From Simmondsia chinensis (lineage: Eukaryota > Streptophyta > Magnoliopsida > Caryophyllales > Simmondsiaceae): a DNA stretch of 64,000 nucleotides. Positions 10,081 to 20,865 of this stretch are shown here, in pieces. Position 1 is the first letter of the stretch, and every line of letters starts with the position of its first letter. Under the pieces are notes generated by a model. The model saw only the letters and a list, made by a program, of their open reading frames with translations. It was not told where the DNA came from and searched no databases. Both the position numbers and the translations under genes were made by a program. The stretch covers positions 13,939,355-14,003,354 of the forward strand of contig JAGTTD010000005.1 in NCBI GenBank assembly GCA_018398585.1. Direction: 5' to 3'.

Positions 10081-11391
10081 TAATATCAGTGTCTTAAGGA
10101 TCAACTCCATGATCCTTGAGTTTGAAGAATAAAAGAAAAAGAACTACCAAATTGAGAGACGTATTTGACAAAAATGCTTATTTCATTAATATTGTTAAGG
10201 AGTACATGGCTTACACAAAACAATACAAGCAAGTAACTTGTATTGCCAAAAAACTTCTTTACAAAGGGGAAAAAGAATCCCGAGCATGACTAGGGACTTC
10301 ATCCGAGGATGTTCCAGTGAAGATGTGGAGGACGGCCTCTTTCGTCCCGGTGGTCAAGGAAGCTAGTCTCTCTTGAAAGAGTCTCAGAGTTCTCACTGAT
10401 GCTAAATTAGATCCTACCATTTTGAAGTTTGGAGAATTTCTAAGAGATGTAAGGGAAATAGCTTGCTTACCTCATTCAAGTTTGTTGAATTGTGAAAGTG
10501 AGACTTTAGATACTTATGGATCCTTAAGGATATATGCGATGTCACTTTGAGCCTATGTTAGGTTTCTTAAGGAATCCCTTGAAAATCAAAAAGGGCAGGA
10601 TGCATGATAAAGAATTTAGACGCTTTGTACTTCAAGGAGGGTTTGCCACCTGCATACTTGAGAACCACTAGTGTTTGGACTGGCGGACATGCCATGCATT
10701 AACACAATGGTTGGGAAATGCTCACTTCAATAAGTAAATAGAAAAACTACGCGTACTAAAGGTGTGAGGACGTAGTGTGCCCAATTCATGAGCCACAGGA
10801 GCTTTTCCGCCCTATTCACATAGAGAGAAGTCTCCACTGGCATGTGGCTCTTAGAATAGGCCCACAAGCAAGGATGTCAAAACCTGTTTGAAGGGTTTCA
10901 CACATTTAAATTGAAGGCGTGCCTAGACATGCTAGGTTTGTTAGTTTTAGGCAACCGAGAAGGGTCCTCTGTGATGGTACCAAAATCAATAGGGCTTTGA
11001 AGCCTATTAAAGACCATTTATGTGTTTGATTGGACCGGACTCACCAATTGCTCAATAGGATTGTCAACTTGAGGGATGGGAGTAAAGACGATGTAAGAGA
11101 TTTGAGCTATCATTGCTTGATTCAAAGAAATGCAAAGGAATAGGGAGCATATTAAAGCAACAAATATTCGAGGTTCAAGGACAAAGAGCAAGTGTTTCAA
11201 AGTGCTTGATTACAATAAAGAGAGAGCATAGAGCAGAGAAAGTAAAGATTTGAAGCCCTAATTGGCATACTTACAGACACGCGGGAAAGAAGATCAGACA
11301 TCAAACAATGTTTTTTCGAGCTCCTTGTAGCCATTGAGGGTCAAATCAAGCGAATTTTTTACCCATTTAAATTTACCAACGCTGGGGTGTT
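10080..11391 (+). repeat. 3' internal region of a Tat-like element
   Basis: Non-coding on the plus strand and closely matched by 61720-63078. It holds a minus-strand ORF at 11018-11200 that is conserved in the other copy. The 3' LTR begins at 11392. Tat-lineage elements are known for long 3' regions, sometimes with antisense ORFs. Confidence 0.55.
11018..11200 (-). CDS. Antisense ORF in the Tat 3' region, conserved between two copies
   Basis: 60 codons from ATG to stop on the strand opposite to the element. The copy at 62888-62706 has the same start, stop and length with no indel, sharing segments such as LICSLFLCIS and NQAMIAQIS and the end PQVDNPIEQLV. A hydrophobic stretch near residues 10-27 could be a membrane segment or signal anchor. 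Upstream on the minus strand is a TATA/CT-rich region. It may be one exon of a longer antisense gene. The domain is not recognised. Confidence 0.4.
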   Translation of the reverse strand: MKHLLFVLEPRIFVALICSLFLCISLNQAMIAQISYIVFTPIPQVDNPIEQLVSPVQSNT

Positions 11392-12973
11392 TGTTTACGC
11401 CCTAATTTTGAGAGAGTTGTGACGACGCCGTTTTAGGCTAAGTGCCACGTGTTTATCACGTAAGATCCTCCGCGAGGAGAATCAATCCTCTAGGTGCCGA
11501 GATAATAGCATCTCGAGCCCATCATCTTGAGAAGTTTATCTCCCTAACAAGGTTATTAGCCACTCGAGACTCAAGATGGTTGAAGAATAAGGGAGCTCAA
11601 GCTTAAGGGACTGCCAAGAAGGCAATAAGAAAAGGTGATTTCCAAGTTTAACATGGTAACTTGGAGCGCAATTTCATATGCATGGGCACCAAACTTAATC
11701 CAAGAGAACGTGGAGCATCTAGAAAAGACTTCAACTGGAAATGCAAACATGGGCTTCATCAAATACGCTCGAGCACCAAATAAAGGGCATGTTTATTGAC
11801 TACTCACGCGCTTAAAGAGCTTGGTGGCCTGAAATAGAGGCAGCCACTGTATAGTTTTTTTTTGTAAATAAGGAACTTTATTGTAATCCAAATCACTACA
11901 CACACTCATATAAAACTTCTTCAACTTTTTTTACAGCCAACTTATGCTTTTCACCCAAGAGTAGTGTAACTTAACTTAGTCTAGGGTAGCATAGAATTAT
12001 TCCATACTTACTTATTCAGTAATATAGTGCTTTGGGCTTCGCGAATGAACTCTCTATTTTAATTTGTTCCAAAATCAACAAGTTAAGAATTGGAACTTTA
12101 GTTTAAGGCTTTGACGGCCAAGGTTTGGCCTTAATTACGTTGGTTTAACACTACATTTCACTGCTTGATTAGTCAGATGAACTTAGATTTGCACCATTGT
12201 TTTTGGCTTTGACGGCCAAGACATGACCTTAATTGCTTTGGTCCTAATCTAATAACCCAAATATGGTTTGCTTCATCTAGATCTTGTTAGACCTAATCTC
12301 ATTTGAGTTATTATGAGTCAAGGGTGCCATGCTTAAAAGCCTAATTGACTTAGGTTTATAAGTGGACTGCTAAACTCTTGGGTTTGTCTCCACCGCAGTT
12401 CTGGAGTTTTAAATGTACAAGGAAAGGTGTTTGTGGGCCTTGCTCTGTCATTTTAACTACCACTTGAATTAGGTCCATATTCCTTTAATTATCTGTCAAA
12501 AAATATATTAAAAATCCATGAAAAATATCTAAAAAAGTCTTCTTAATGAAGCATAAGCAGAACTCACAAAATAACCAAAGTTTGATACACCAAAATATCA
12601 TAATATTTTCTTTGAAAAAGGTGAGTGGTTGAGGCCAAAGACATGCGATCCAAATTTAGGCTCACTCCCTAATCGCAGTTAGTCCTTTTTTAACATTTGT
12701 TCACATTTGTATTTAAGGTGACCACATCATACTTAATAACAAACAAATATAGCAAACAGGAGCATAAACAGATCCACAAGTTAATTGCAAACCGAAGTCG
12801 GATTTGCCAAAAGCACCATCCCTTTTCTTCGAAAAGGTGAGTTGGGGCCAAACATGCGCGGTCTAGAATTCAAGCTTGCTCCCAAGTTGTTACTAGTCCC
12901 TTATTGCATGATTATTTGTGTTGTATTTACAACAACCACATTCACACACTCTGCAAACAAAAAGAGCAAATAA
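11392..12973 (+). repeat. 3' LTR of a Tat-like element (family F)
   Basis: It starts TGTTTACGCCC and is alignable with 13721-15094, 60121-60598 and 63079 onward. It contains two tandem units of about 100 bp, each starting GGCTTTGACGGCCAAG (12107 and 12205). A TATA-like TGTAAATAAGG lies near 11861. The right edge is approximate: copia sequence (a K-V-Y-M-N-L-P reading) starts at about 12974. Confidence 0.65.
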
Positions 12974-13720
12974 GGTGTACATGAATCTTCCATAGGGTTT
13001 TGAACAACAATATAGGGTCAAGTGTGTCGATTACGTAAGTCACTTTATGGACTTAAACAATCCTCTCGAAACTAGAATCAGAAATTCACCACATCGCTTT
13101 CCGCCATTGGTTTTTGTCAATCTAAATAAGAGTATACACTTTTCACCTATTCATCTGGGCCTCTTTTCACCGTCGTGATAATTTATTTGGATGATATGAT
13201 CATAACTGGCAATTATGGAACATATTCTACTGCTAAAGTTTGTTCTAAACAAGCAAAGTGGAATTAAAGACTTGGGTGCCCTTAAATATTTTCTAGGGGT
13301 AGAGGTTGCTCATTCACAATCAAGTTTTGTGTTGAGGTGGAGGAAATATAGTTTGGAAATTTAAGTGAGGTCGGTTTACTTCTAGCCAAGCTTGTGTCTA
13401 CTCCCATAGTTCGAAATTATCATTTAGCTCACAAAAGAGGATAACTAGTTAAAGATCCAAGTCAATATGGTCGGTTGGTAGGGAGACTGTCATATTTATT
13501 TGTCACACCACAAGATATTTTTTTTTATGCAGTTAGGATTCTAAGTTAGTTTATGCATGATCCTCGTCCTTCACACCTATAGGCCATTTATCGTGTTTTG
13601 CACTACTTAAAAGGGACATCAGGGCAGGGTATAATACTTCCCTTAGAATGTGATTTCAAGTTCCGTGCCTATTGTGACGCTGATTCGGCTGGTTGTCCCA
13701 CAACATGTCGCTCAACCACC
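12974..13720 (+). pseudogene. Ty1/copia reverse transcriptase to RNase H fragment
   Basis: Frames in order give VYMNLP, CRLRKSLYGLKQS, then IIYLDDMIITGN (the YVDD box, here LDD), LGALKYFLGVEVAHSQS, and RNase H wording YCDADSAGCPTTCRSTT. Several frameshifts and stops make it non-functional. It is cut at 13720 by insertion of the Tat LTR inside the RNase H motif. The LTRs of this copia are not in the window. Confidence 0.8.
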
Positions 13721-15094
13721 TGTTTACACCCTAATTTTAACAGGACTGGGATGACGCCGTCTTTGAGTAAAGTGCCACGTGGTCATCACATGAGGTTCTT
13801 TGGGTACTATAGTAGCGGCATCTCGAGCCCAGCTTCTGGAAAACATTATTACCCTTGACAAGGGTATCAACCACTCATGGTTCGATATGGTTGAAGGGTG
13901 AAACAAGCTTGAGCTCAAGGAGCTGCAGGAAAGCAGCAAGAAGGATAGTTTCTAGGCTGGAGAAAGTTACCTGGAGCGCAATTTCAGTTGCTTGGGCTTT
14001 AAACTTAATTCAGGGGAGCGTGGAGCTTCTAGAGGTAACTTCTACTAAAATTATGGACGTGGGCATTAAGGATTTCCCCCCAAAAACTTAAGACACATTG
14101 GCGAAGGATAAGCACGTGAAGAAGAAGAGCTTACTTGCCAGCATGGGTAAAGTTGCCGTGAAAATAAGAGCAGCCATTATTTTATTTTTCTATAAATAAA
14201 GGACTTAGCATTAGTCTAAAGTAGTACATAGACACTAAAGACAAAACTTCTTCAAGTTTTTTTACAGCACACTTGTGCTTTTTTCTTAAGAGCAGCATAA
14301 GTTGGCTAGGTGTAGCATAACCTAGATCTTTGCTTTACTTACCTACATAGTAATACAATTGCCAAGCTTCAGGTATGACTCTTCATTTTTAATCTATTCC
14401 CGCAAATTGATGACTTGAGATTTGAGGCTTTAGTTTAAGGCTTTGACGGCCAAGGCTTTGTCCCTTGATTGCATTGGTCTTAACACTACTGTTGCTGCTT
14501 GATAAGTTAGGTGAACTTATGTTTGTGCCATTGATTAGGGCTTTGACATCCAAGGTTTGTCCCTTGATTGCGTTGGTCATAATCCATTGACCTGAATACA
14601 GTTTGCTTCACCTTAATCTTGTCAGAACTAAACTCATTCCAGTTATTATAAGTCAAGGGTATCAGGCTTGAAAACCTGATTCAATCGGGCTTATAGGTTG
14701 ACTGGTAAGCTCTTGGGGTTGTCTCCACTGTTGTTCCTGACTTTCAAGTATACAAGGAAAGGTGTCTGCTAACCCTACTCTGTCACTGTAACTTCCATCC
14801 GAGTTAGGTTCATATCCTTTAATTTTTTTGCCATTAAAATACCTAAAATCCACAAAAAATACTTAACAAATTCTTATTAAATGAAGCGTAAGCAAAACTC
14901 AAGGTATAATCGAAGTCAGATACACCATTATACCATAACCTTTTCTCCAAAAAAGGTGAGTGGTTGAGGTTAAACATGTGTTGTTCGTAATTAGGCTAAC
15001 TCCTTAGTTACCATGAGTCCCTTTTTAACATTTGTTTTGTTTTCACATTTATACCGACCACACACACATCATTTGAAACAAAATAGAGCAAACG
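13721..15094 (+). repeat. 5' LTR of a Tat-like element (family F)
   Basis: It begins TGTTTACACCC and carries a clear TATA box, TATAAATAAAG (14191), followed by a CT/T-rich leader. About 100-bp internal repeats start at 14439 and 14539 (GGCTTTGACGGCCAAGG and a variant). It is shorter than the copy at 11392-12973. A PBS-like TTGGAGACCACAGTGGG lies at about 15101-15117, resembling the TTGGCGAC... site of Tat/Ogre elements. The 3' LTR of this copy is missing; its interior stops near 23635. Confidence 0.65.
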
Positions 15095-15302
15095 TGCCTT
15101 TTGGAGACCACAGTGGGAGACTTGGAACAAGACTTCATCGTCTTTAGCCCATTATAGATTACTAAGATGTAAATGCCGGCCATTTGTCGATGGTCAGAAC
15201 CAGGAGGTCTAGTGCTCTCGAACACGAGAAACAGAAAGGTTTAGCCCCTTATCAGGTCCTCGCTTAAGCGCCTCTAAAAGTCCCATATCTCAAAGGGATG
15301 AA

Positions 15303-15740
15303 ATGAGTCATAGCCACGGCAGTGAAAGTGGTGGTGATGATGACATCCCAAAAGATGAACGTGTTGAGCTTGTTGGCCTTTTCTCACAATATTTTCATGG
15401 CTATGCTCAAGCATCATTTCGAGATTGTGGACCAGAGGGTTCAACAAATAATGAGAGAAGCCTTCAAGGGACAATGTACCGAAATAACGTGCAATCTTAC
15501 TGCTTTGAGTAAAAATTCTGCTACTATGAGAGCCGTGATTAATTACGTTGGAACCTCTATAAACGAAAGGCTACCCAAAGAGACGGATAGAGTCTTGGTA
15601 GAAATAAATTTGACCTTGTCCTCTACTAATACCCTTATTGCTAAGGATGTGGCTAGGCAGACAATGGTTGAAGCCGAGCCTCTTTTTATTAGACAAGCTG
15701 AGACTAACAATGGCTTGGTCCAAGCCGATAGGGAGGATAA
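15303..15740 (+). pseudogene. Tat-like Gag, N-terminal part (interrupted by chromovirus)
   Basis: An ATG at 15307 opens an acidic, Ser/Gly-rich start (SESGGDDDIPKDERVE). After a frameshift near 15400 the frame continues with a helical, charged stretch (EIVDQRVQQIMREAF). It ends at Q-A-D-R-E-D where the chromovirus LTR starts (TSD GATAA, 15736-15740). The same frame resumes after the insertion at 20866. Position right after the LTR and PBS supports Gag. No enzymatic motif is expected here. Confidence 0.55.
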
Positions 15741-16104
15741 TGTTATGATTCAAGATCAATCTTGAATCATAACCTAGGATAGAAGAAGAATTATAGTTGA
15801 GAGGTTGAGAAGTTGAGGGAAGAGATAAAGAGATAGAGAGAATAGAAATTGAGAAAGAAGAATCAAATTGTATTCATTCAATGAATCTAATTACATGAAC
15901 AAACTTCTTATTTATACTCTAAGCCTTGCTAATGTCAGTTGATCAAAAAATATCTAACAATACAATGAACTTGGACTAATGCCTCACCGACTTAACTAAC
16001 TAAAGCCGCCAACAAGACTTTCTCAAGCATTATTGCCAAAACCTCATTCACATTATTTACAAGAATTGCCATTGCTAAAGCCTCTTACAAATCAAATCAT
16101 AACT
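15741..16104 (-). repeat. 3' LTR of the chromovirus
   Basis: 364 bp, same length as its partner. It contains a short perfect inverted repeat at the tip (TTATGATTCAAG...CTTGAATCATAA) and, on the minus strand, a CU-rich leader stretch (about 15781-15865). Confidence 0.9.
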
Positions 16105-16141
16105 GTACTCCCTCCTTTAGAACATTCTTGTCTCAAGAATG
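16104..16141 (-). promoter_or_regulatory. Polypurine tract and hairpin of the chromovirus
   Basis: On the minus strand AAAGGAGGGAGTA abuts the LTR. Just upstream an inverted repeat, CATTCTTG/CAAGAATG with a 3-base loop, occupies 16123-16141. It is the counterpart of the hairpin at 5654-5677. Confidence 0.7.
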
Positions 16142-16945
16142 AAAGGATGGAAATTGACTCTTGATGAAACTCCATCTCTCCCAAGTGGCATCTTCACAAT
16201 CCAAATTAGCCAACTACACCAACACCTTCTAAACTTGGTTGTTTTGCTGCTGAACTACACGTGAATCCAGTATAGCTGCTGGTTCCTGCAAGATGCTACC
16301 ACTGGCTGCGGTTTCTGGGGGTGACTTCGAACTGACCTTACCATCAGCTACATGCTGCTTCAGAAGAGAAACACGAAAAACTGGATGGACATAAGAGTCT
16401 GAGGGTAACTCCAATCGATAAGCAACTCTTCCCATCTTTTCCAACACTTTGTAAGGCCCAAAATAATGAGCACTCAACTTCACATTCTTGTGAACAGCTA
16501 CACTTGCTTGCTTGTAAGGTTGCAACTTCAAGTAGACAAGATCTCCTACCTGAAAAGTCTTATTAACATGCTTCCTGTTAGTATAAAATTTCATCCTAGC
16601 TTGTGCCAACTGCAAGTTATCTTTCAGCTGCTGCACCAATTGCTTCCTCTGAAGTAGCAATTCATTAATTTCACTAATAGAAGAAGTAGCTCCCTGTAAC
16701 AGTATTGGAGATAGAGGATCATAGCCATAAAGAGCCTTTAAAGGAGAGGTTCCTAAAGCAGAATGAAAATGAGAATTGTACAAGAATTCTGCTAAGAACA
16801 ACCACCCGTGCCATTGTTTAGGATAACTGAAGGTCATGCTTCTTAAATATTGTTCTAAGCGTTGATTTACTCTCTCAGTTTGCCCATTTGTTTGTGGGTG
16901 ATAAGATAAGCTCAAGGCCAAAGAGGAACCCAGCAACAAAAACAA
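16140..16945 (-). pseudogene. Chromovirus integrase C-terminus and chromodomain
   Basis: The long frame (16945-16229) starts in the integrase core end (LSYHPQTNGQTERVNQ, with the catalytic Glu), then GDLVYLKLQPYKQ and GPYKVLEKMGRVAYRLELP, and ends AAILDSRVVQQQ. Beyond an in-frame stop the same frame gives further chromodomain wording, ANLDCEDATWERWSFI, interrupted by a second stop. Chromodomains of this class steer integration to heterochromatin. This one is truncated by the two stops. A frameshift at about 16930 separates it from the N-terminal integrase part. Confidence 0.85.
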
Positions 16946-17337
16946 CTCATGCCAGAAATGATTTGTGAATAATCTATCTCAATCAGAAATAATGGTTGAG
17001 GCAACCCATAGAGCTTATAGATGTGTTCCAAGAACATCTGGGAAAATTTGGTAAACTGATCCACTACCACCCAAATGACCTCGTTCCCTTCAGACTTAGG
17101 CAATCCCTCAATAAAGTCCATGTTTATATGTTGCCATGCTCTATTTGGAATGGGTAAAGGCTGCAGCAGCTCTTGGTAATACGTGTGATTGGTTTTAGTA
17201 CACTGGCAAACATCAAAAGCTTGAACAAACTCCATAACATCCTTCCTCATACCAGGCCAATGGAAGTACTGTCTCATCATTTGATATGTTTCTTCAATGC
17301 CAGAATGCCCTCCCCAAGCAGAATCATGAGAGGCCAC
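16912..17337 (-). pseudogene. Chromovirus integrase N-terminus
   Basis: The HHCC zinc-binding module is visible (HSGIEETYQMMRQYFHWPGM, then FDVCQCTK). LLQPLPIPNRAWQHINMDFI follows, with the first catalytic Asp, and WVVVDQFTKFSQ. Downstream the frame is lost before the second Asp; a deletion or frameshift links it to the next frame. Confidence 0.85.
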
Positions 17338-17552
17338 AAGAATTTAGTAACAGACACGTCAGAATCTACATCAGTGGAGCTGTTCTTGATGCTAAAGGCC
17401 GTGATACATTTCTGAGCAAAGTTGTCACTATCATAGGACTTATGCACCTCATCCATCCAAGAAGGCAAAGCAAGTGAAATAACAAAATAAGAGGTTGATT
17501 CTATCCCATCCTGTTTGCGTGACAAAGCATCAGCAGCTAAGTTCTCTCTGCC

Positions 17553-17954
17553 TCAAAAATACTCAATTGAGTAGTCTAGCCCCAGCATCTTCATAAGCCC
17601 CTTACATTGCACTCTTGTAGTGATTTTTTGCTCCAATAAATATTTTAGACTTTGATGGTCAGTTCTAATAATGAAATGATGTCCCTTTAAGTAATGTCTC
17701 CACTTTTTCACTGCCAAGAGTATGGCTAGATACTTCTTCTTGTAAATGGATAAGCTCATGTGTTTTGGGCTAAGGCCTTGACTCAAAAAAGCCACATGTT
17801 TGCCTCTTTGGGACAAAACTGCTCCCACTCCAGTTCCGCTTGCATCTGTCTCCAGCGTAAAAGGAACACTGAAATCAGGAATAACAAGCATAGGAGCTGA
17901 ACACATAGCCATCTTCAACCGCTCAAATGCTTCCTTCAGACCATTGGAATGCAT
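17553..17954 (-). pseudogene. Chromovirus RNase H
   Basis: Wording FTLETDASGTGVGAVLSQ contains the first RNase H Asp (TDAS). KKYLAILLAVKKWRHYL and IIRTDHQSLKYLLEQKI follow, the standard Ty3/gypsy pattern with the Glu and second Asp present. The frame ends at a stop in DYSIEYF. The RT just upstream is shifted. Confidence 0.88.
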
Positions 17955-18052
17955 CTTTTTTGAGGAGATCAGTTAGCGGTTTAGCCATCATACCATAACC
18001 TGCTACAAATTTTCGGTAATAACTAGTTAATCCAAAAAAACCTCTCAACTGC

Positions 18053-18560
18053 TTAAGAGAAACAGGTGTTGGTCATTGCTTTAAACTTGGTCGGATCAGT
18101 AACTACACCAACAGATGAGATAATGTGACCCAAATACTCCATTTGACATTGAGCAAAATTGCACTTATACAACTTGGCATACAGCTTGTGTTGACGCATG
18201 AGCTCAAACAATTGTCTAAGATGATCCACATGTGAATCCAATGAGAGACTATACACCAAGATATCATTAAAGAAGACCAAGACAAACTTTCTCAACAAGG
18301 GCTTAAAGACTGAATTCATCAAGGCCTGGAGCTTTTGTCAATCCAAAAGGCATCACCACAAATTCATAATGTCCATGATGAGTTCTAAAAGCTGTCTTAT
18401 GAATATCTTGCTCCAATACTCAAACCTGATTATACCCTTACCTCAAGTCTAGCTTGGAGAAGTAATGTGATCCATACAATTCATTTAAAAGGTCATCAAT
18501 AACTAGAATTGGAAACTTATCTTTCACTGTAAGAGCATCATCCTTTTTTGACAAGTATAA
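18053..18560 (-). pseudogene. Chromovirus reverse transcriptase, catalytic box altered
   Basis: Minus-strand pieces include KDKFPILVIDDLL, YFSKLDLR followed by a stop, [20 protein letters not shown], then VLVFFNDILVYSLSLDSHVDHL. The catalytic YVDD box reads FFND, so one of the two metal-binding Asp residues is missing. Together with stops and a frameshift, this makes RT inactive. Confidence 0.85.
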
Positions 18561-19105
18561 TAGGAGAAGCAAAAAGGTTATGGTTGTGCCTAATGAACTC
18601 AGTTTTAAGCAACTTGTACACCTGTCTTCATTTTCGCTCCTGTGAATGAGGGTACTTCTAAGGCCTCAAATTGACTGGATTAGAATGAGATTTCAACGGA
18701 ATAGCATGATTAAAGGACCATATAGGAGGCAGGCATGTTGGCTGCTGAATACATCACTGAATTCCTGAAGCAGCTTACTTATAGAAGGATTTGAATTTAC
18801 CCCTGCTCTTTCTGCCTCAGTTGTGATAGAGAACAATTGCCCAATTCATTTATAATCTTGCTTCTTAATCACTCCTTCCAATCTCTTGCCACTAATCACT
18901 TGTACCTGGCCTTGCTCCACAATACCTTGCAGCTTGATTGCCTTGCCATTTAACTTAAAGGAGACTGAAAGCGGGTGAAATAAAACACCAAAGGGCTGAT
19001 AGTCTTCATCCAATCTACTCCAAGAACCATATCACATACTCCTAACTTCAAAACTCTGAAGTCATATACAAACGGGTGATCTTACATCTGCCAACTAAAC
19101 TGGTT

Positions 19106-19798
19106 TCATTTCATTTGAGTAAGCATTGAATTTCCATCAGCAACTGTCACAGCTAAGGGACTTGTTTTGATCATTTCAGGGTCCACTCTTTTGACAACCT
19201 TTGGATCTACAAAACTATGAGTGCTTCCACTGTCAATCAAGATCAAAAATGGCTTGTGCCTTGCCTCACCCTTGATTCTTATAGTATTACGTGAGCCATT
19301 CCCAGTCAAAGCCTTAACTGAAATTTCCATCTCCTTCTCCTCAGGATCCACTTCTTGTTCTTCTTCCACCGGATCATTGTAGTCAATTTCCCCCTCATGT
19401 CCATCTGATCCTTCATCAGCCTCAGCTCCCGAGATAGACATGAGAAGCTTAGGATTGCATTTATGCCCAAAGAAGCATCGTTGATTGTATTTGAAGCATA
19501 ACCTGTAAGCCTCTTTCTCCTCTAAGCTTAATGGCTGAGGTACACTCTTATTGCCAATTTGCACTAATGAGGTTGCCTTACCACTGTTATTCTTCTGTGA
19601 ATAAGAACTAGCAAGAACCATAACCTCATACAGCTTTGCTATGGAGTAAGCCCGAGACAATGTCAAGGGACGGACGGCTTTAACCAAGTTTTTAATCTTC
19701 GGCTTAAGGCCACTGATAAAGCTAGAGACACAATATGCCTCACTAGCTTCGGGGTACTCACTCATCATTCTAGCTCTTAAATTCTTAAATCGAGTCAT
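19106..19798 (-). pseudogene. Chromovirus Gag C-terminal half and protease
   Basis: A 230-codon frame opens with capsid-type wording (SSFISGLKPKIKNLVKAVRP) and holds a degenerate zinc knuckle, CFKYNQRCFFGHKC. It continues through an acidic linker into a retroviral-type aspartic protease, LILIDSGSTHSFVD, with the catalytic D-S-G triad intact. The frame ends shortly after DGNSML. The Gag N-terminus lies upstream in broken frames (about 20434-20070). Confidence 0.85.
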
Positions 19799-20069
19799 AT
19801 ATTACCTTACTGAAGTGGTTTGAGTTACTCTGTTCACATCTCTCGGATCCTCATCACCAAATCTCTCACAGAACTCATCAACAAATTCAAACCAAATGAT
19901 ATCAGGATTGCTAAGAATCAAGCTATGAAACTGAACCTCATGGTCTCTCTGTAGATGCACTGCTGGTAGCTCTTCTCAGCATTCATCACATGGTAAAAAT
20001 GAAAATATCTCTCACACCTTCTGATCCAAGATTGAGGCTATGATCCATCAAATGTGTCAATTTTCACTT

Positions 20070-20434
20070 TAGGTTGCCTATAACTAGAGTTCCTGACCAT
20101 TGCTACACCATGAGCATTATGCACAGAAGCTCGAGGATACAAAGGTTCAGGAGGTCGCAGGTGACAATATTCCAGCTCTAGGTGGCATCGCCTGTCTATC
20201 ACTTTGTTCTTGCATTCCAGCCACCTGTTGATTCGTCTAATACATACTTTAAGTAAGATTTCCTATCGTCAGCGTCAATTCCTGAAGTTGCTGCTGTATC
20301 TGAGCAAATCGAGCATTTGAACTTGAATCAGCAGCCACATTAGCACTAGTACTAGCTCCAACATTAGCACTAGCATTAGCATTAGCAGCAATAGCAGATA
20401 TAGTTGTAACACCTCTGGCCGTTGCCACTACTCC
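20070..20434 (-). pseudogene. Chromovirus Gag N-terminus
   Basis: The minus strand gives an Ala/Asn/Ser-rich start (ANANASANVGASTSANVAAD) and a glutamine-rich helix (FAQIQQQLQELTLTIGNL), then a stop. The composition matches the Gag starts at 716 and 2631, suggesting one Gag family. The expected ATG has become GTG. Confidence 0.6.
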
Positions 20435-20501
20435 TTGACTTCAGTTAGATCAGGCAACAAATAACGATCAAATGCAATCACGCTTAAGCTCTTATACCAA
20501 T

Positions 20502-20865
20502 TGTTATGATTCAAGACCAATCTTGAATCATAACCTTGGATAGAAGAAGAATTATAGTTGAGAGGTAGAGAAGTTGAGAGAAGAGATAGAGAGATAGAGA
20601 GAATAGAAGTTGAGAGAGAAGAATCAAATGGTATTCATTCAATGAATCTAATTACATGAACAAACCTCTTATTTATAATCTATGCCCTGCTAATGTCGGT
20701 TGATCAAAAATATCTAACAATACAGTGAACTTGGACTAATGCCTAACCAACTTAACTAACTGAAGCCGCCAATAATACTTTCTCAAGCATTACCGCCAAA
20801 ACCTCATTCAAATTATTTACAAGAATTGCCATTGCTAAATCCTCTTACAATCTTAAATCATAACA
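20502..20865 (-). repeat. 5' LTR of the chromovirus
   Basis: 364 bp; the adjacent PBS on the minus strand reads TTGGTATAAGAGC (20501-20487), an iMet type. TSD GATAA follows at 20866-20870. Confidence 0.92.

Larger units (their letters stand above)
15741..20865 (-). mobile_element. Complete but dead chromovirus (Ty3/gypsy), minus strand
   Basis: Two 364-bp LTRs (15741-16104 and 20502-20865) begin TGTTATGATTC; the right one ends ATCATAACA and the left has a terminal A-to-T change. The flanks are a perfect 5-bp TSD, GATAA (15736-15740, 20866-20870). The minus-strand order is Gag, protease, RT, RNase H, integrase, chromodomain, which is the Ty3/gypsy order. All domains are recognisable and all carry stops or frameshifts. 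The 5125-bp length is normal for an autonomous chromovirus. It sits inside the gag of a Tat-like element. Confidence 0.93.

Noticed and set aside
15571..15759. Minus-strand ORF overlapping the Tat gag
   Set aside because: Shadow of the gag frame; no start context and no conservation elsewhere.
16466..16657. Plus-strand ORFs over the chromovirus integrase and RNase H
   Set aside because: They are complementary shadows of well-recognised minus-strand domains.
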